Positions 12,701 through 23,659 of a stretch of DNA of 64,000 nt are shown here, piece by piece (position 1 is the first letter of the stretch; every line of letters starts with the position of its first letter). Under the pieces are notes generated by a model. The model was not told the DNA's origin and did not search any database. It saw nothing but the letters and a program-made list of their open reading frames with translations. Location: positions 46,024,030-46,088,029 of the forward strand of contig CAMZMU010000062.1 in assembly GCA_947311845.1 (NCBI GenBank), written 5' to 3'. This DNA comes from Poa pratensis. Taxonomy: Eukaryota; Streptophyta; Magnoliopsida; Poales; Poaceae. Made by a program: the position numbers and the translations under genes.

Positions 12701-14303
12701 CTCACCATATTTGTGGCCCAATAATAATTTGCAATTGGTTAGGCTATTTCTAAAATCAACCTAAACCATGTTTTGACTAACGCTGGATTCATCAATGGTA
12801 TGGTTTGGCTAACAATAATATTTTCTTTCTAATCTAGCCTCTCTACTCGAATGCCTGGATTGGCAATTGCAAAAGTAATGTAATCATTAGTCAGAAACTG
12901 CGAAGGTAATCAAATAAACAGTGAAAGCAAGAATAATCTTTGAAAGTAGACATAACATACATTTCTGGACCTTTCTCCCCCTTCTCTGCAATCCTGGGCA
13001 CCTTGTTGGTCCCCGTCTTGAACGCCGCATTGCCGCGTCCGCCACGGCCACCAGGGAGGAGGAGCGCTCGCTGCCCAGGCTTCATCAGCTCGAGGAGCTC
13101 TATGTCGCCGGCGGCCGACCGAACCATTGTTCCCGGCGGCACCTTCACCACGACATCCTCACCCTTGGCCCCGGCCATCTGCGACCCCTGGCCGTGCGAG
13201 CCACGGCCGGCACGGTAGTGCAGCGATTTGCGGAACGGCAGCAGCGAGTTCATGTCCCCGTCCACCTCCACATATACGTTCCCCCCACGGCCGCCGTCGC
13301 CACCGGACGGCCCACCGTGCGGCACATACTTCTCGCGCCGGAAGGCTACCACGCCATTGCCGCCGTCGCCGGCCTTGGAGTATATCCTGGCCGTGTCGAA
13401 GCACCGCATCACGGCTGGCACCCCCTTCTCCTTCACCTCCTCTTCCCCATCATTGTCGTGGACGCTGCCCTCAAACACGCCCACCTCCTCATCCTCTTCC
13501 TCGTCGTCGTCTGGGTGATACATCACAACCTCCGCTTCGTCATCCTCCCCATCGTACTCCAGCTCATCGAGCTCCTCACCTGCTGGATCCCGCTCGCTCG
13601 CTGCAGTGCCGAATTCCTCCTCCTCGTCGTCGTCATCGCTGTCGACGCCGTAGTCCGGGTCGAACACAACGGCGACATCGTCCTCCTCGTCAAGCTCCTC
13701 GGGCGGAACAGCCCGGGTTTTCCTGTCCTTGCTGCCCTCGAAGATGTCCAACCGGGTGACGACAAAACCCTCTTCTTCCTCCTCCTCGTCGACGCCCTCA
13801 AGCTGTTCGACGATTTGACGCGAAACGGCGCTACCATTTAGGATCTTCCTCGCCGCGCGTGCATCGAATTGCCCGATGGCGGCGCGCCCGCTAGTGCTTG
13901 GCGCGTCTCGCAGGGGCAGACGAGCAACGGCGGAAGCCCCGCGGCGAGAGAAATCCAATTCTTCACCCCCCTCCTCGTCCTTCTCCTCTTCCACGCCCAG
14001 CCGCTGGACACTCCCGCGCGGCAATGCGGGAGCCCTGCGCACGGGGTCCCCCGGCGCGGTGGGGAACCGCTCGAGGGTGACCTCCGCGGCTTCGGGGGCG
14101 GCGTCGCGGAGAGGGAGGCGGGTGAAGGTGGTCGCGCTGCGGCCGATGACGGCGGAGGTCGACGGGGCGGGAGGAAGGGGAGGGGTCTTGACGGGCCTGG
14201 CGGAGCTCCGCTTGCTCCGGGTGCCCTTCGTGCTCCGTTGGCGAGCGGCCTCGGCGCTGAAGAGGCGGAAGGGGAACGCCGCGGCGACGGCGGCCGGCGC
14301 CAT
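9749..14303 (-). CDS. OBGC: Chloroplast-type Obg GTPase (ObgC), six exons
   Basis: Exons on the minus strand are 14303-12961, 11991-11718, 11613-11322, 10778-10619, 10053-9945 and 9844-9749. All introns are GT-AG, phases agree, and the CDS is 2274 nt (757 aa plus stop). The chosen start (14301-14303) begins [14 protein letters not shown], a plausible plastid transit peptide; an upstream in-frame Met at 14373-14375 looks like leader. Residues about 150-300 are very acidic. The glycine-rich Obg fold spans about 301-448. The G domain carries GAPNAGKST (464-472), DLPG (511-514), NKMD (578-581) and SAL (607-609). The C-terminal OCT domain (about 640-757) holds [15 protein letters not shown]. Plant ObgC proteins bind GTP and act in chloroplast ribosome assembly and thylakoid development. 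No lesion was seen. Confidence 0.95.
10937..11228 (-). mobile_element. SMART/TRIM miniature LTR retrotransposon in ObgC intron 3
   Basis: Two 80-bp direct repeats, 10937-11016 and 11149-11228, look identical and bracket 132 bp. On the minus strand the LTR starts TGTTGAATATAAAT. Immediately after the 5' LTR comes TGGTATCAGAGCC (11136-11148), the primer-binding site for initiator tRNA-Met. Before the 3' LTR is the purine tract GTGAGGGGGAG (11017-11027). The 5-bp TSD CTAGG is perfect (10932-10936 and 11229-11233). Total length is 292 bp, the size reported for grass SMART elements. It has no coding capacity and sits in the same orientation as the host gene. Confidence 0.93.
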
Positions 14304-15353
14304 TTTCTGCAGCCGTTTCGAGCTGAGACTTTTCGAGCTTCGAGCGGATAAGGAGTGAGGTTTTGTGTTGGACACACGTGGTGTATTTTTAACATATTTT
14401 GTACTAATGTCAAAAATATTCTCCTAAAATCTCGTATGCGTACATCTCCACATTTTATATACGCACAAAGTCATTTCACAAAACCCCGACATCTTTTGTG
14501 GCATGTCACATGTGTAACAAAGACAAATTTTAGTGCTAAAAAAATGATTTCAGGAGACAAACTTTTCCTTTTTACACCGGGCACAACAATGTCTATATTT
14601 CGGAAACTCTGTTGGGCATGTAGAATGTGGAGATGCGTTTTTTTTTTGCATAATCTTTTGATATTCTAAAATGTGTTATTCTTTTTTCTGACGGAAAAGC
14701 CTCATGCCTAGCTTTATTAACTCAAATAGCACTTACATTGTTTGCTAAAAATTCAGAAATAAAACCAGGGGTGAGTCCACATGAATGGAGGATAAGGAGG
14801 ATCAACAAGTCCCTTCTGATCTAGCACATGAGCTACCATGTTTGATTATCTATTACAACGCTTGATAAAGACCTTCCCAAACTCTTAATAAAGGAAGCAT
14901 ATACACCTGAGAGGCAAAGTAAATTTCTCAAGATATAAGCGGTGCTGCTCTTTCAGATGTCATCAACATCTTCAACATGTAGCTCGAAGGTCCTCATCGT
15001 GGATATGTTTTGGGCCATGGGTTTTAAGGCATAGTGAGAAATGTTCGGTCTTAGTATGTTTCTTTTATCTCTCCCTTTCTTACTGTTATACTATATTTGA
15101 GTCCATACATTTTATTTGTTCTTCTCAACATATTTTCCCTTTCTTACTCCTCTTGGCATAGTGAGAGATGATGGTTTCAACCGAAAACCTTGCGGCCCAG
15201 GTTTGTCCTCTCGGACCTCATGTGCCATAAGGCTGCAGTTGTGTCAGTGCTTAGTGTGAGTGTCATGGCAATGTTGCGTCGGTACCTAATCCAATTAATT
15301 AGCATCGACGCCCAATAAAATACCTAAAACAGAGAATATTAAACCCCAATGCA
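14304..15353. promoter_or_regulatory. ObgC upstream region
   Basis: This AT-rich stretch lies upstream of the ObgC start on the minus strand and should hold its promoter and 5' leader. I see no clear TATA box in the first 300 bases. At 14680-14740 a phrase beginning TGACGGAAAAGCCTC and containing CTTTATTAA resembles the antisense tail of a plant LINE. Nothing else was recognised. Confidence 0.35.
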
Positions 15354-15361
15354 CATACGTA

Positions 15362-16067
15362 CAGTGGCGGACGCAGGAAAAAAATGGAGGGTGGGCTAGG
15401 AAATTATCAAAGGGTGCCGCCGGCGATTTTTTTTTTTGACAACACATGTAATCCATAATTGCACTGAAAGGATCGGTTTCTACCACTTATATCTCTTGAT
15501 GGAAAAGCATGCTCATATATCTAGTACCAAAAATGATGTTAATCTATTAGCAAAGCAAACAACATATCCTAGCAAGGCAAATCAAGCTGTTAATCTACTA
15601 GCTAATCAAGCAAACAGAACCAGAAGGGGCCGTGTGGGCAGTGGCGCACCGGCGCTCCAGCAGTGGGCAGCAGAACGACGGCGGGGGAGCTTCCCAGAAC
15701 GCGTCCGGCGGCGGGCGGGCAGGGCGGGGGCTGCCGGGCGGGTGCGGGGGGGGGGGGGGGGGGGGGGCGGCCGGGCGGGCAGGGGCCAGGGGCTGGGGGG
15801 CGGGTGCCGGCGCCGGGGATCATCCGGCGGCGAGGGCAGTGCTCGCGGTCGAGCCCGTCGAGGGGGTGGCGACCGGCGGCCGGCGGGAGAAGGCCAGCAG
15901 CTAGCAGCTAGGTAGGTCGTCCTCGCGGTTCGCTTCTCGTCGACTCGTCCTTCCTGGCCACTCGTTTCTCTCGTACGCGTCCAAATATCCGGGGGGGGGG
16001 TCCAAAAAATTTCCAAAATTCTGGGTGGGCCACGGCCCACCCGGCCCACCCGCTGCGTCCGCCAATG
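15362..16067. mobile_element. Non-autonomous hAT element, TSD CATACGTA
   Basis: The ends are CAGTGGCGGACGCAG and CTGCGTCCGCCAATG, inverted repeats of a common plant hAT family. A perfect 8-bp duplication CATACGTA flanks it (15354-15361 and 16068-16075), diagnostic for hAT. The 706-bp interior is GC-rich with no transposase. It contains an uninterrupted run of 22 G (15746-15767) and a second poly-G tract near 15990. Confidence 0.92.
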
Positions 16068-16075
16068 CATACGTA

Positions 16076-18939
16076 CCCTAGTCCCACCGTCTTGCACATG
16101 CAGATCAGCCACCGGTCACCCTCCTACCTTTGTTGCATGTGCACGTCGACCTTCTCTGACCAGTGTCACACTCATCGTTGAACTGACGCTAAGTCTTCAT
16201 GGAGAAAGTGGACAAGATTGCAAGGCATTTTAGCGTTGTGGAAACGTGTACTGAGTCCGTACGTATTTCTTACCCCGCACCAACAAAATCCATGTCCTCC
16301 ATGGAAAGTTCTTTCAATAAACCTGTGGGTTGTGCATTCTTTGCCAAGCGCCCCGAAGGGGTGTTGTGTTGTAGTGATCCTCATAAAAAGCACCAACCAA
16401 TATCTCTCCGCACAAAAATAGATAATTATTGCCACATATTTCCAGGTACATTGCATTAAAACATAGGTGGTGTAAAGATAAGATTTAGCACAAAATAAGC
16501 TCAAATAAGTAACATTTTTTCTTATATATATATTATTTTTAGTAAGCAACGTTTTATGAGATATAACCATAGAATACATGAACCCTAGGAGGAACATAGA
16601 GTCGCCAAACAAAATGTACAAAACCTGGGTTTAGATCCCTACAACTTATCACCGGGTACAAAGACGGAGCATTTTACATTCCATATTGGTGTGATTTTGA
16701 ACCATCGTGTGATCAATCGAAGAAATCAATCCCCACACACTTAGTTTTAATTTCTCCCACTGATTCATTAAACGGACGCCAACACCTCTCTTAAAGAACA
16801 CCTAGTAATATCCCGATCCATGGCCCAACACTTAGTAACTCATGGCCCAACACTTAGTAATCTCCTGACCACCAAAATGACACGTTACGTACTCTTTCTA
16901 GTCCGTTAACAAGAAAATAATTGATGTTATGTGTGAGGCCGGTCAAGATAAATTTTCAATGAGGGAAATCAAAATAAATATGTTTTATACTAAACTATTG
17001 TACTTATTTTGAACTTATGTTACCATACTATAGTCTTAATGAGTATGGTTTTCTATTATAATTAGATGTCATTGTTAACAAACTAATTTTGGTACAGCTC
17101 TCTTGTACTGACGCTAAATTTGTGGAAAATCAATAAATAATGCAGTACGAAAGTACTGTAAATTTTACAAAAAACAAACTAATTTTGGAATGTTAGTTAT
17201 ACTATTCTTTATTATACAACCGTAAAGTATAGCACTGCAAAGTTTTCTCGTACTAAATTTAAATTGCACATTGAAATAAACTTCTCCTTGAACTATTTTT
17301 CCATGGTTGCATAGTTATGTACTAGTGTATGTACGTGTGTTCATGTCAACATTTTAATATCATCAAATATCATAATAGATTCTCTAAAGCCTATGGATAA
17401 ACAAATATCTAAGTAATGGGGTATTATTAATTTATTAAGAAATATACTTATCGAAGCTCTCAAGGTATAAATTAATCGTTGGCAGATGTATCGTTAAGGA
17501 GAGGTTTAGTAATAAGTTAATAACATGTGCCTTCTCTAAATTGGTATTAAAATAATATATTGAATGTAAAGTTGTCGCTCATTCTTATTTTTCATACATA
17601 TGATTATATTATTTAGTATGCTCGTCTTTAATGTGCTTAGTTTTATTTGGTGTATACAAGTCCTCCGGCTAGTTTATTAAATAAAAAATGTGTGCACGAA
17701 ATTAAACATGTGAATCTAGTTGACATTAATTTAAGTGCAACATGTAGGTTGTCCATGAGAGAGAGGGTAGCATCCTAAATAAACTCATCATTGTTGATTT
17801 GATTGGCTTTTCTTAACTATTACACAAGATAACGTTTACACACGCTATGTTCTAGTATGTTTGTAACTATTCTTATGAATAATAATTATTATATACTAAT
17901 AAAAGGACTGGAAAGAAATGTCATACACATATAAAAAGAAAGATACTTAACCATTACACAGAAAAACCAATTTCGTATTTAAAATAATCCTACTATTCCT
18001 TGTCAGAATCGAATATTTAGATTATCTCCACATTTTCCTTGAAAGTGCCGGAAACAGTGTCCTCGTCATTGTTGGCTCCGGCATTTCCCTTCATCGTGCA
18101 CGCTATTTCTTCTACGAGCTTTGGTAACATAGACTTCTCCACCACTCGTTGCTCTTGAAATATGTCCTCTTCATCATCATCTGCCTCACGCGCATCCTCC
18201 TACAAAGGCTCGAGATGCGCTGAGTAATCCTTTGCGTCGTCGCCGCGTTCGCGTCCATCTCTAAGTTTCTTTCATAGTTTGCCTCCTCCTTTGGGCACAC
18301 GTGCTCGACGCGACGACGGTGCCCAGGTTGGGAAACGTTGCGGCGGGCGCGACAAGACACCACCGAGGCACGCACGAAAGGCGAGTGGTCTTCTTCTGGC
18401 AAAGCATTGTAGTGTGATTCTACTATGTGGTGCTAGTTTTGGTGTGTTCCAATACTAGGACGACGGCAAGGAGCATTTTATTGCGGCCGAGGAAGTTGTC
18501 TCATCACTAATGTGTGGCACGCAGGAGAAAGGTGAGAAGGCTCTACACACGTCGAACGAATTGGAGGAGGCAATGTTGAACTGCACGTGATTTATTTAGT
18601 TTATACAGTCTACAGTACTTATAAACTATGCACACGATTAAGCATTTAAAACTGTATGCGATATGTAGCACATGATTTATGAAAACACACCGTGTGTGAT
18701 TATTTTGTCGTCTAACATGTGTTGGACCGGTTTAATTTAATACCGCAAGCGATAAGGTCTAACACACACGAAACGCTCCATCCGCGTTCGATTCGGGGGG
18801 CTTAAATTGTCTGATATGTTCTAGTGTCTCTTCGCTAGGCGTGGCACCAGGTCTTAACAATTCCTCCTTTGGTCTCCATTGTTGGAAGATACGGTCTACA
18901 TTTAAGTTCGATGCATCTCTACTTCCTACTTTTCATCCG
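16076..18939. other. AT-rich intergenic stretch, no gene recognised
   Basis: Most of this region is AT-rich with short broken frames. A 24-bp phrase CATGGCCCAACACTTAGTAA plus spacer is tandemly duplicated near 16818-16865. A minus-strand 96-codon frame at 18112-18402 is rich in Arg and Met and matches nothing I know; I do not call it a gene. Confidence 0.5.
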
Positions 18940-19345
18940 ATGTGATCCGGTGTTGTGATCAGAAATACCATTTGTCAACTATTTCTGTTGAGCTTCAAGA
19001 TGAGTTCACGGCGCCAGAACTTGCTGAAACATTTGATCTCCGTCGCCTTGTTTTCCTCTCTCGTGAAGAAGGTTTCGACAAGGCAATGGTGGGCTCAGAG
19101 TATCTTTCGCTGGTCCATCGACTCCATCATCGGAGACGGAGAGGGGCATGGTTGGAGTAGTGGTATAGGATATCAAACTCCTTGTTGTTGGTTTTGTCGT
19201 GATCTTTTTCAATCATGTTGCTTAACACATATTTTTGGCTCGGTCTGTTGAGTTGTTTGCTTCTTCTATTTTAAGAACAAAATTCTAGACTGTGTCATGA
19301 TGACATTGTGTAATGATTTATTGTGGTAAAAAAAGTGTCTTATTC
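18940..19345 (+). mobile_element. LINE 3' fragment (RNase H end)
   Basis: The frame around 19010-19160 contains REEGFDKAMVGSEYLSLV, close to GEEGFDKIMVGSDCLSLI in the larger LINE at 36139-36195. That is the RNase H (RVT_3) segment of plant LINE ORF2. After about 19160 the match continues in another frame and then meets stops, so the piece is frameshifted. It ends in an A-rich tract near 19335. No TSD was identified. Confidence 0.75.
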
Positions 19346-19750
19346 TATAAAAAGAGGTGCACCGTCATAATATTAAAAACAACACAAACTAATTCGATAT
19401 ATATGAAAGTGACACGCTATTAGACAGTTGACACCCAAGATAAAAGTTATTCTATACCCACCATGTTTGTTCGCAATCATATATGATTATTATGTCAAGT
19501 AAGTTTTTTCTTATCTATACTACTATTAAAAGAGCAAACTTGTGTTGATACATTGAATCTGAGCCCTTCAATATTTGACCAACGGTTCAGATCGCTCTAA
19601 TGTTTGACAACTCAACACAAATCCACTTTTGCCCGTTTTACCCTCCCACCAAATCACATAATACTGCTAATGCTATCGTACCTGTTCGTTTTAGGCCGCC
19701 CGCATGTGCAGCACCTCTGCCGGAATATACAAGCTACCGCAAGAAGTTAA

Positions 19751-20005
19751 TTACACGATGATGGAGTAGAGCCGCTGCGGTGATCGATCAGACGGTGGCG
19801 GAGTCGAGGCGGCTCCAGACCTCGCCGAATGCCCGGCCGGGCCGGCCGCGGCCGCAGACGAAGGCAAAGAGGATCCGCTACAGCCCCTCGACGAGGTGCA
19901 CGATCCGCCGCGCCGGCGCCAGCAGCAGCGTGAAGGGTAGCACCCAGGCCCAGCTCCAAGATCAACATATCCGATCGATCGAGCTGCCTCCTTCTCTGCT
20001 TCCAA
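19751..20005 (-). pseudogene. Captured gene fragment with a hydrophobic segment, unrecognised
   Basis: On the minus strand one frame reads WVLPFTLLLAPARRIVHLV followed by a stop and then ILFAFVCGRGRPGRAF. This looks like part of a membrane-associated host protein picked up by the Helitron. I cannot name the source. The in-frame stop and missing flanking domains mean it is not functional here. Confidence 0.4.
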
Positions 20006-20084
20006 CTTCCTGGCACGGTCAGAAGCAGCAGTAGCTGATCTTCCGGTGGTTCGTTCCCAACAACCAGAAATTCGCGATGAATGG

Positions 20085-20481
20085 TTGGCGTGCTGGGACC
20101 TTGGCAGAGCGACGAGGGGATGGCGCCGGAGAAGTCATTGGAGCTGAGGTCGAGCACCTCGAGGTCCGCCAGCGTGGCGAGGGTGTCGGGGAGTCTTCAC
20201 TTTTCAGCCCGGCGCAGGAGCCGGCTAGCGCCGCCACGTCGGCGACGGAGCCACGCAGCACAGCATTTCCGGAGAGGTCGAGCTCCTCCACCTTGCCGCC
20301 GCACTTGTCGACGGCGAGCGCCCCGCTGACGTTGGTGCCGCGGAGGCTGAGCCTCTCGACGGCGCCGAGCTGCAAGCCTGCAACAGCGTGGCGGCGACGG
20401 CGCGGAAGTCGGCATTGAGGGGCACGGCGGCAAGCGAGAGCGACGTGAGCCGGCCGCCCGGCAGGCCGCGCCGGGGAACAT
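20085..20481 (-). pseudogene. Captured BRI1-like leucine-rich-repeat fragment
   Basis: Minus-strand frames give FPGAACRA, then SLSLAAVPLNADFRAVAATLL, then LSLRGTNVSGAL, ELDLSGNAVLRGSVADVAAL and, after a frame change, LEVLDLSSNDFSGAIPSSLC. These are characteristic of the N-terminal LRR ectodomain of the brassinosteroid receptor BRI1 and near relatives. The two last segments are normally separated by many repeats, so a large internal piece is missing, and several frameshifts break the reading frame. There is no kinase domain. It lies inside Helitron 3 and is best read as transduplicated debris. Confidence 0.75.
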
Positions 20482-21919
20482 GCAGGCGCCGTCGGAACTC
20501 CTCCGACTACAACTCTGCTAACAACGCTTCGATATGAACTCTTCTTTGCCTGTTCGGATAGCCTATAAAAAGGACGCGATTCCCTCGACAAAATCACAGC
20601 TCAATCGCGATTGCAAGTTCCATTGCTCGAAATTTCTGCCCGTGCTCGACATTGCCACGGTCCTGCCCTTCTGCCGTCCGTCGTTCGGATTTTCCTCGAC
20701 TCTGTGCTCGCTTGCGCGTCCTCTCTGTTTTTACCTGACAGGATCGAGCTCATCCACAACCTCACCCTCTACAATGGGAACTCCGGCCTTTTCTGGCACG
20801 CACGCACCCACATACTGGAACTTCGCTGCAACAACAGTTCAATCCACACTCAGGATGCAGATGAGTATTGCGGGCAGTCAGGAGTCCTCTCTCCAATCTG
20901 TATGAGCGTAGGTGCGTGTCTTCTTCACTGAGCTTTTTGTTTCAATTAGCGCATGTATTAACCTCGGGTGTATATTATCACTGGGTACTGATCAAGATTT
21001 GGATACAGCCTCTTCAAAATTGGAAGGCCAGAGGCGCCATGAAAGTTCTTAATCGGTCTCTCCTCTGACTCTCTGTAAACCTAATCATGAAGTTTTGCAA
21101 GCTTTATAAGATCTGTACAATCTTGTAAGAAACATATCGTTCAATCAAGGAAAAATGGGCGGCGTCGTGTTTTCTGTTCTTTTCAAAGGAATGTTGTATA
21201 GTAAAAACAGGAGTATTACAATTGCGGTGTAACCTAACAGTCTAAATTATAATTTCTAATAGAAATACAACCAGATTCAGTGTAGAAATCCTAAATATTT
21301 AAATTTGGTTGTGCCATCTAGACAATATCTTGCAGTCTTGGAACTGAAATTATATTCAATACATTATGTTTTCCCCATGGCATTTGGATCATGTTTTTTA
21401 AATATATATTTGAGTCTTTTTTTTGCGAAACAAGGAAATATTAATGAATGAAGAACATGACTGTTCATATATGGACTATGAGTCATGAATCTCGAAACTA
21501 AACCCGGTTGTTTCTTCGGCCTTTGTAACAATGACCTTCAAATAATTTTTTGGTATCCTTCTCTTGTTCCTAAGTCATTGTGCAAATATTTAATTCGAGG
21601 CGACATAAAAATAAATTGGACATAGATTGTGTAATATTTACTTTTATCATAATTAAATTTCAAGGGGATAATAATCAATGTACAATACTCTTGCCACGTA
21701 TCTCCAACGTGAGAAGAAAATTATGTGTTATTGTTAACCAATTTGTTCGATAATTTTTTGTTAGGATACTTTGTCATCCTCGCTGTGATATTTGTAGCAG
21801 AGTGATCTTATTACCGTGAGAGGATTGTGATATGCGGATCACGATAGGAAGATTGTGCGCTACACGTTATGTCAGTTGCATTAAAAAAGAGATGTGCGTT
21901 GCACGTGCCCACTAACTAG

Positions 21920-22434
21920 TACCTCAAAAAGTCAAGAAGAACATAAGAAAATATAACATGATGTAAACTTTTTATATGTGACGTAAAAACATGAGGGGAA
22001 ATACATATTTTCTGGGGTTGTACGGTATTACAACTCATATACTCTGTTTTATGTAGATTTTTGTGTGTGGGGTCAATATGAGCTTTTTTGTATACCAAAC
22101 ATAAATTCTGAACAAAATTATGCACTATCCACACTGGATGTTGAATAGCATGTCTATATGTAATTTTGCAGCCGTATTTCTTTTACGTCATTAACAAAAA
22201 AATATGTTTGATACATGATTTTTTATGTTTTCTGACTTCTAACATAAGATAAAATTTAAGTGGCGTACAGTTCTGGTGTGGTTGTGTAAAAATAAGGGTT
22301 ATCAGGTTATGGAGTAACTTTTTTTTGCTAAATTGAGCGATCCTAAATATTTAGGAGAAAAACTGGACAAAAAATAAATATTGAAAGCATGAAACCCTCT
22401 TAGACAAGCACGGAGCGCATGCTGCAGGCACCCA
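21920..22434. other. AT-rich spacer, no gene seen
   Basis: Between the Helitron end and the tail of the F-box pseudogene the sequence is AT-rich with no recognisable frame or repeat end. Confidence 0.5.
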
Positions 22435-22897
22435 TCAATGTCTGAATTTTGGCAAGCCGGGATGCGGCCGCGTCTCGAAGAAACCGTGCCGCACCAAGCT
22501 CTCCCTGATCATCAGCTCGCGCCGCGTCAGCTGAACGTTCTTGGATCGCCCGAGCCCAACGTCGACAACCCTGACCGTGGCGCTCCTCACGATCGTACAC
22601 CACCACGCCATAGAAAGTGCCCAGGACGACCTCCCCTTCATGGTCGCCACCTGCCACGACCAGGGGCACGTCGGCATCCTGGCCTGCCACGGCACCACCA
22701 CGCGGTGCCGGCGCTGCCACCTGATCTCCTCTACCCCGGCACCACCGCCATTGTAGCCCACGAGCACCCACGGGTCCACGCCCAGCTCCCCGAACTCGGA
22801 CGCCATGAGCGATTCATCCGCGACGAGCAGCTTGGTGAAGAGCTCGTTGGTCGGCGGGCCAGGCATACGCATGAACGTCTCGTCCGCCGAGTCGAAA

Positions 22898-23522
22898 CAC
22901 TAGTAGAAAAAGGGGCTTCGGTGCGGCCCCATTTGCACCGGTTTGACAGGAACCGGTACTAAAGGACCCTTTAGTACCGGTTCAAGAGGGTGAGGCGGCC
23001 GGCAGGCATTTGCACCGGTTTGTGCGTACCTTTTGCACCGGTTTGTATTACCAACCGGTGTAAAAGGGTTGGGCCAGGCAGCTGCAGTGGGGGGGCCCCA
23101 CGGCCAGACCCTTTAGCACCGGTTTGAAACACAAACCGGTACTAAAGGCATATCTTTAGTACCGGTTTGTATTATGAACCGGTGCTAAATATTTCCCTAT
23201 ATATTTCTTCCACCCCCGAGCCAGCTCCATTTTTGCTGCTCGAGTTCACCTCCATTTTTTGCTCTCTCTTTCCTCTCCCAATCTTGATCACATTTTTCTC
23301 CAACATTTTTTGCTGCTCGGTGTTACCAACCGGGACCAAAGGTCCTCCGCCCGCGCGCGCGCAGCTCCGCCCACGTGGAGGCCTTTAACACCGGTTCGTG
23401 AGCAACCGGTACTAAAGGGGGGGGGGGGGGGGGGCCTTCAGTCCCGATTTATTCGTACCGGTTGCACAACCGGTACTAGAGGGCCTCTGAAACCGGTGTT
23501 GTTGGGCTTTTTTCTACTAGTG
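22898..23522. mobile_element. Non-autonomous CACTA element, TSD AAA
   Basis: The ends are CACTAGTAGAAAAAGG and CTTTTTTCTACTAGTG, the inverted repeats of grass CACTA elements. Target duplication AAA is at 22895-22897 and 23523-23525. Subterminal regions are packed with direct and inverted ACCGGTACTAAAGG-like motifs, the transposase-binding type of repeat. A G-rich homopolymer lies near 23418. The 625-bp element encodes no transposase. It sits in the F-box pseudogene. Confidence 0.95.
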
Positions 23523-23659
23523 AAAATCGCCATCTCACCGGCAGAACCGGCCTCCGGGTGCTGCAGCCAGTGCAGGCGCCCGCGGAAAACAGCAGGCGTG
23601 ATCATGGCGCAGCCTGATGGGTCAGCGACGTCCTGGATGCGCGTGGCTTCCACTCTGTC

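Larger units (their letters stand above)
19514..21919 (+). mobile_element. Non-autonomous Helitron 3 with captured gene pieces
   Basis: The 5' end TCTATACTACTATTAAAAGAG is preceded by A, and the 3' end CTAG (21916-21919) is followed by T. The terminal hairpin GTGC-GTT-GCAC is at 21894-21904. The first 180 bases match Helitron 2. The interior holds GC-rich minus-strand gene fragments at about 19750-20030 and 20085-20481, and plus-strand GC-rich DNA at 20600-20930 that I do not recognise. No Rep/helicase is encoded. Confidence 0.87.

Noticed and set aside
12921..14358. Long plus-strand frames (up to 306 codons) opposite ObgC exon 1
   Set aside because: They are antisense shadows of the GC-rich Obg coding exon.
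14373..14375. Upstream in-frame Met as ObgC start, adding 24 residues
   Set aside because: The added residues are Ser/Lys-rich leader-like sequence; the Met at 14301-14303 gives a typical transit peptide start. N-terminal proteomics or 5' transcript ends would decide.
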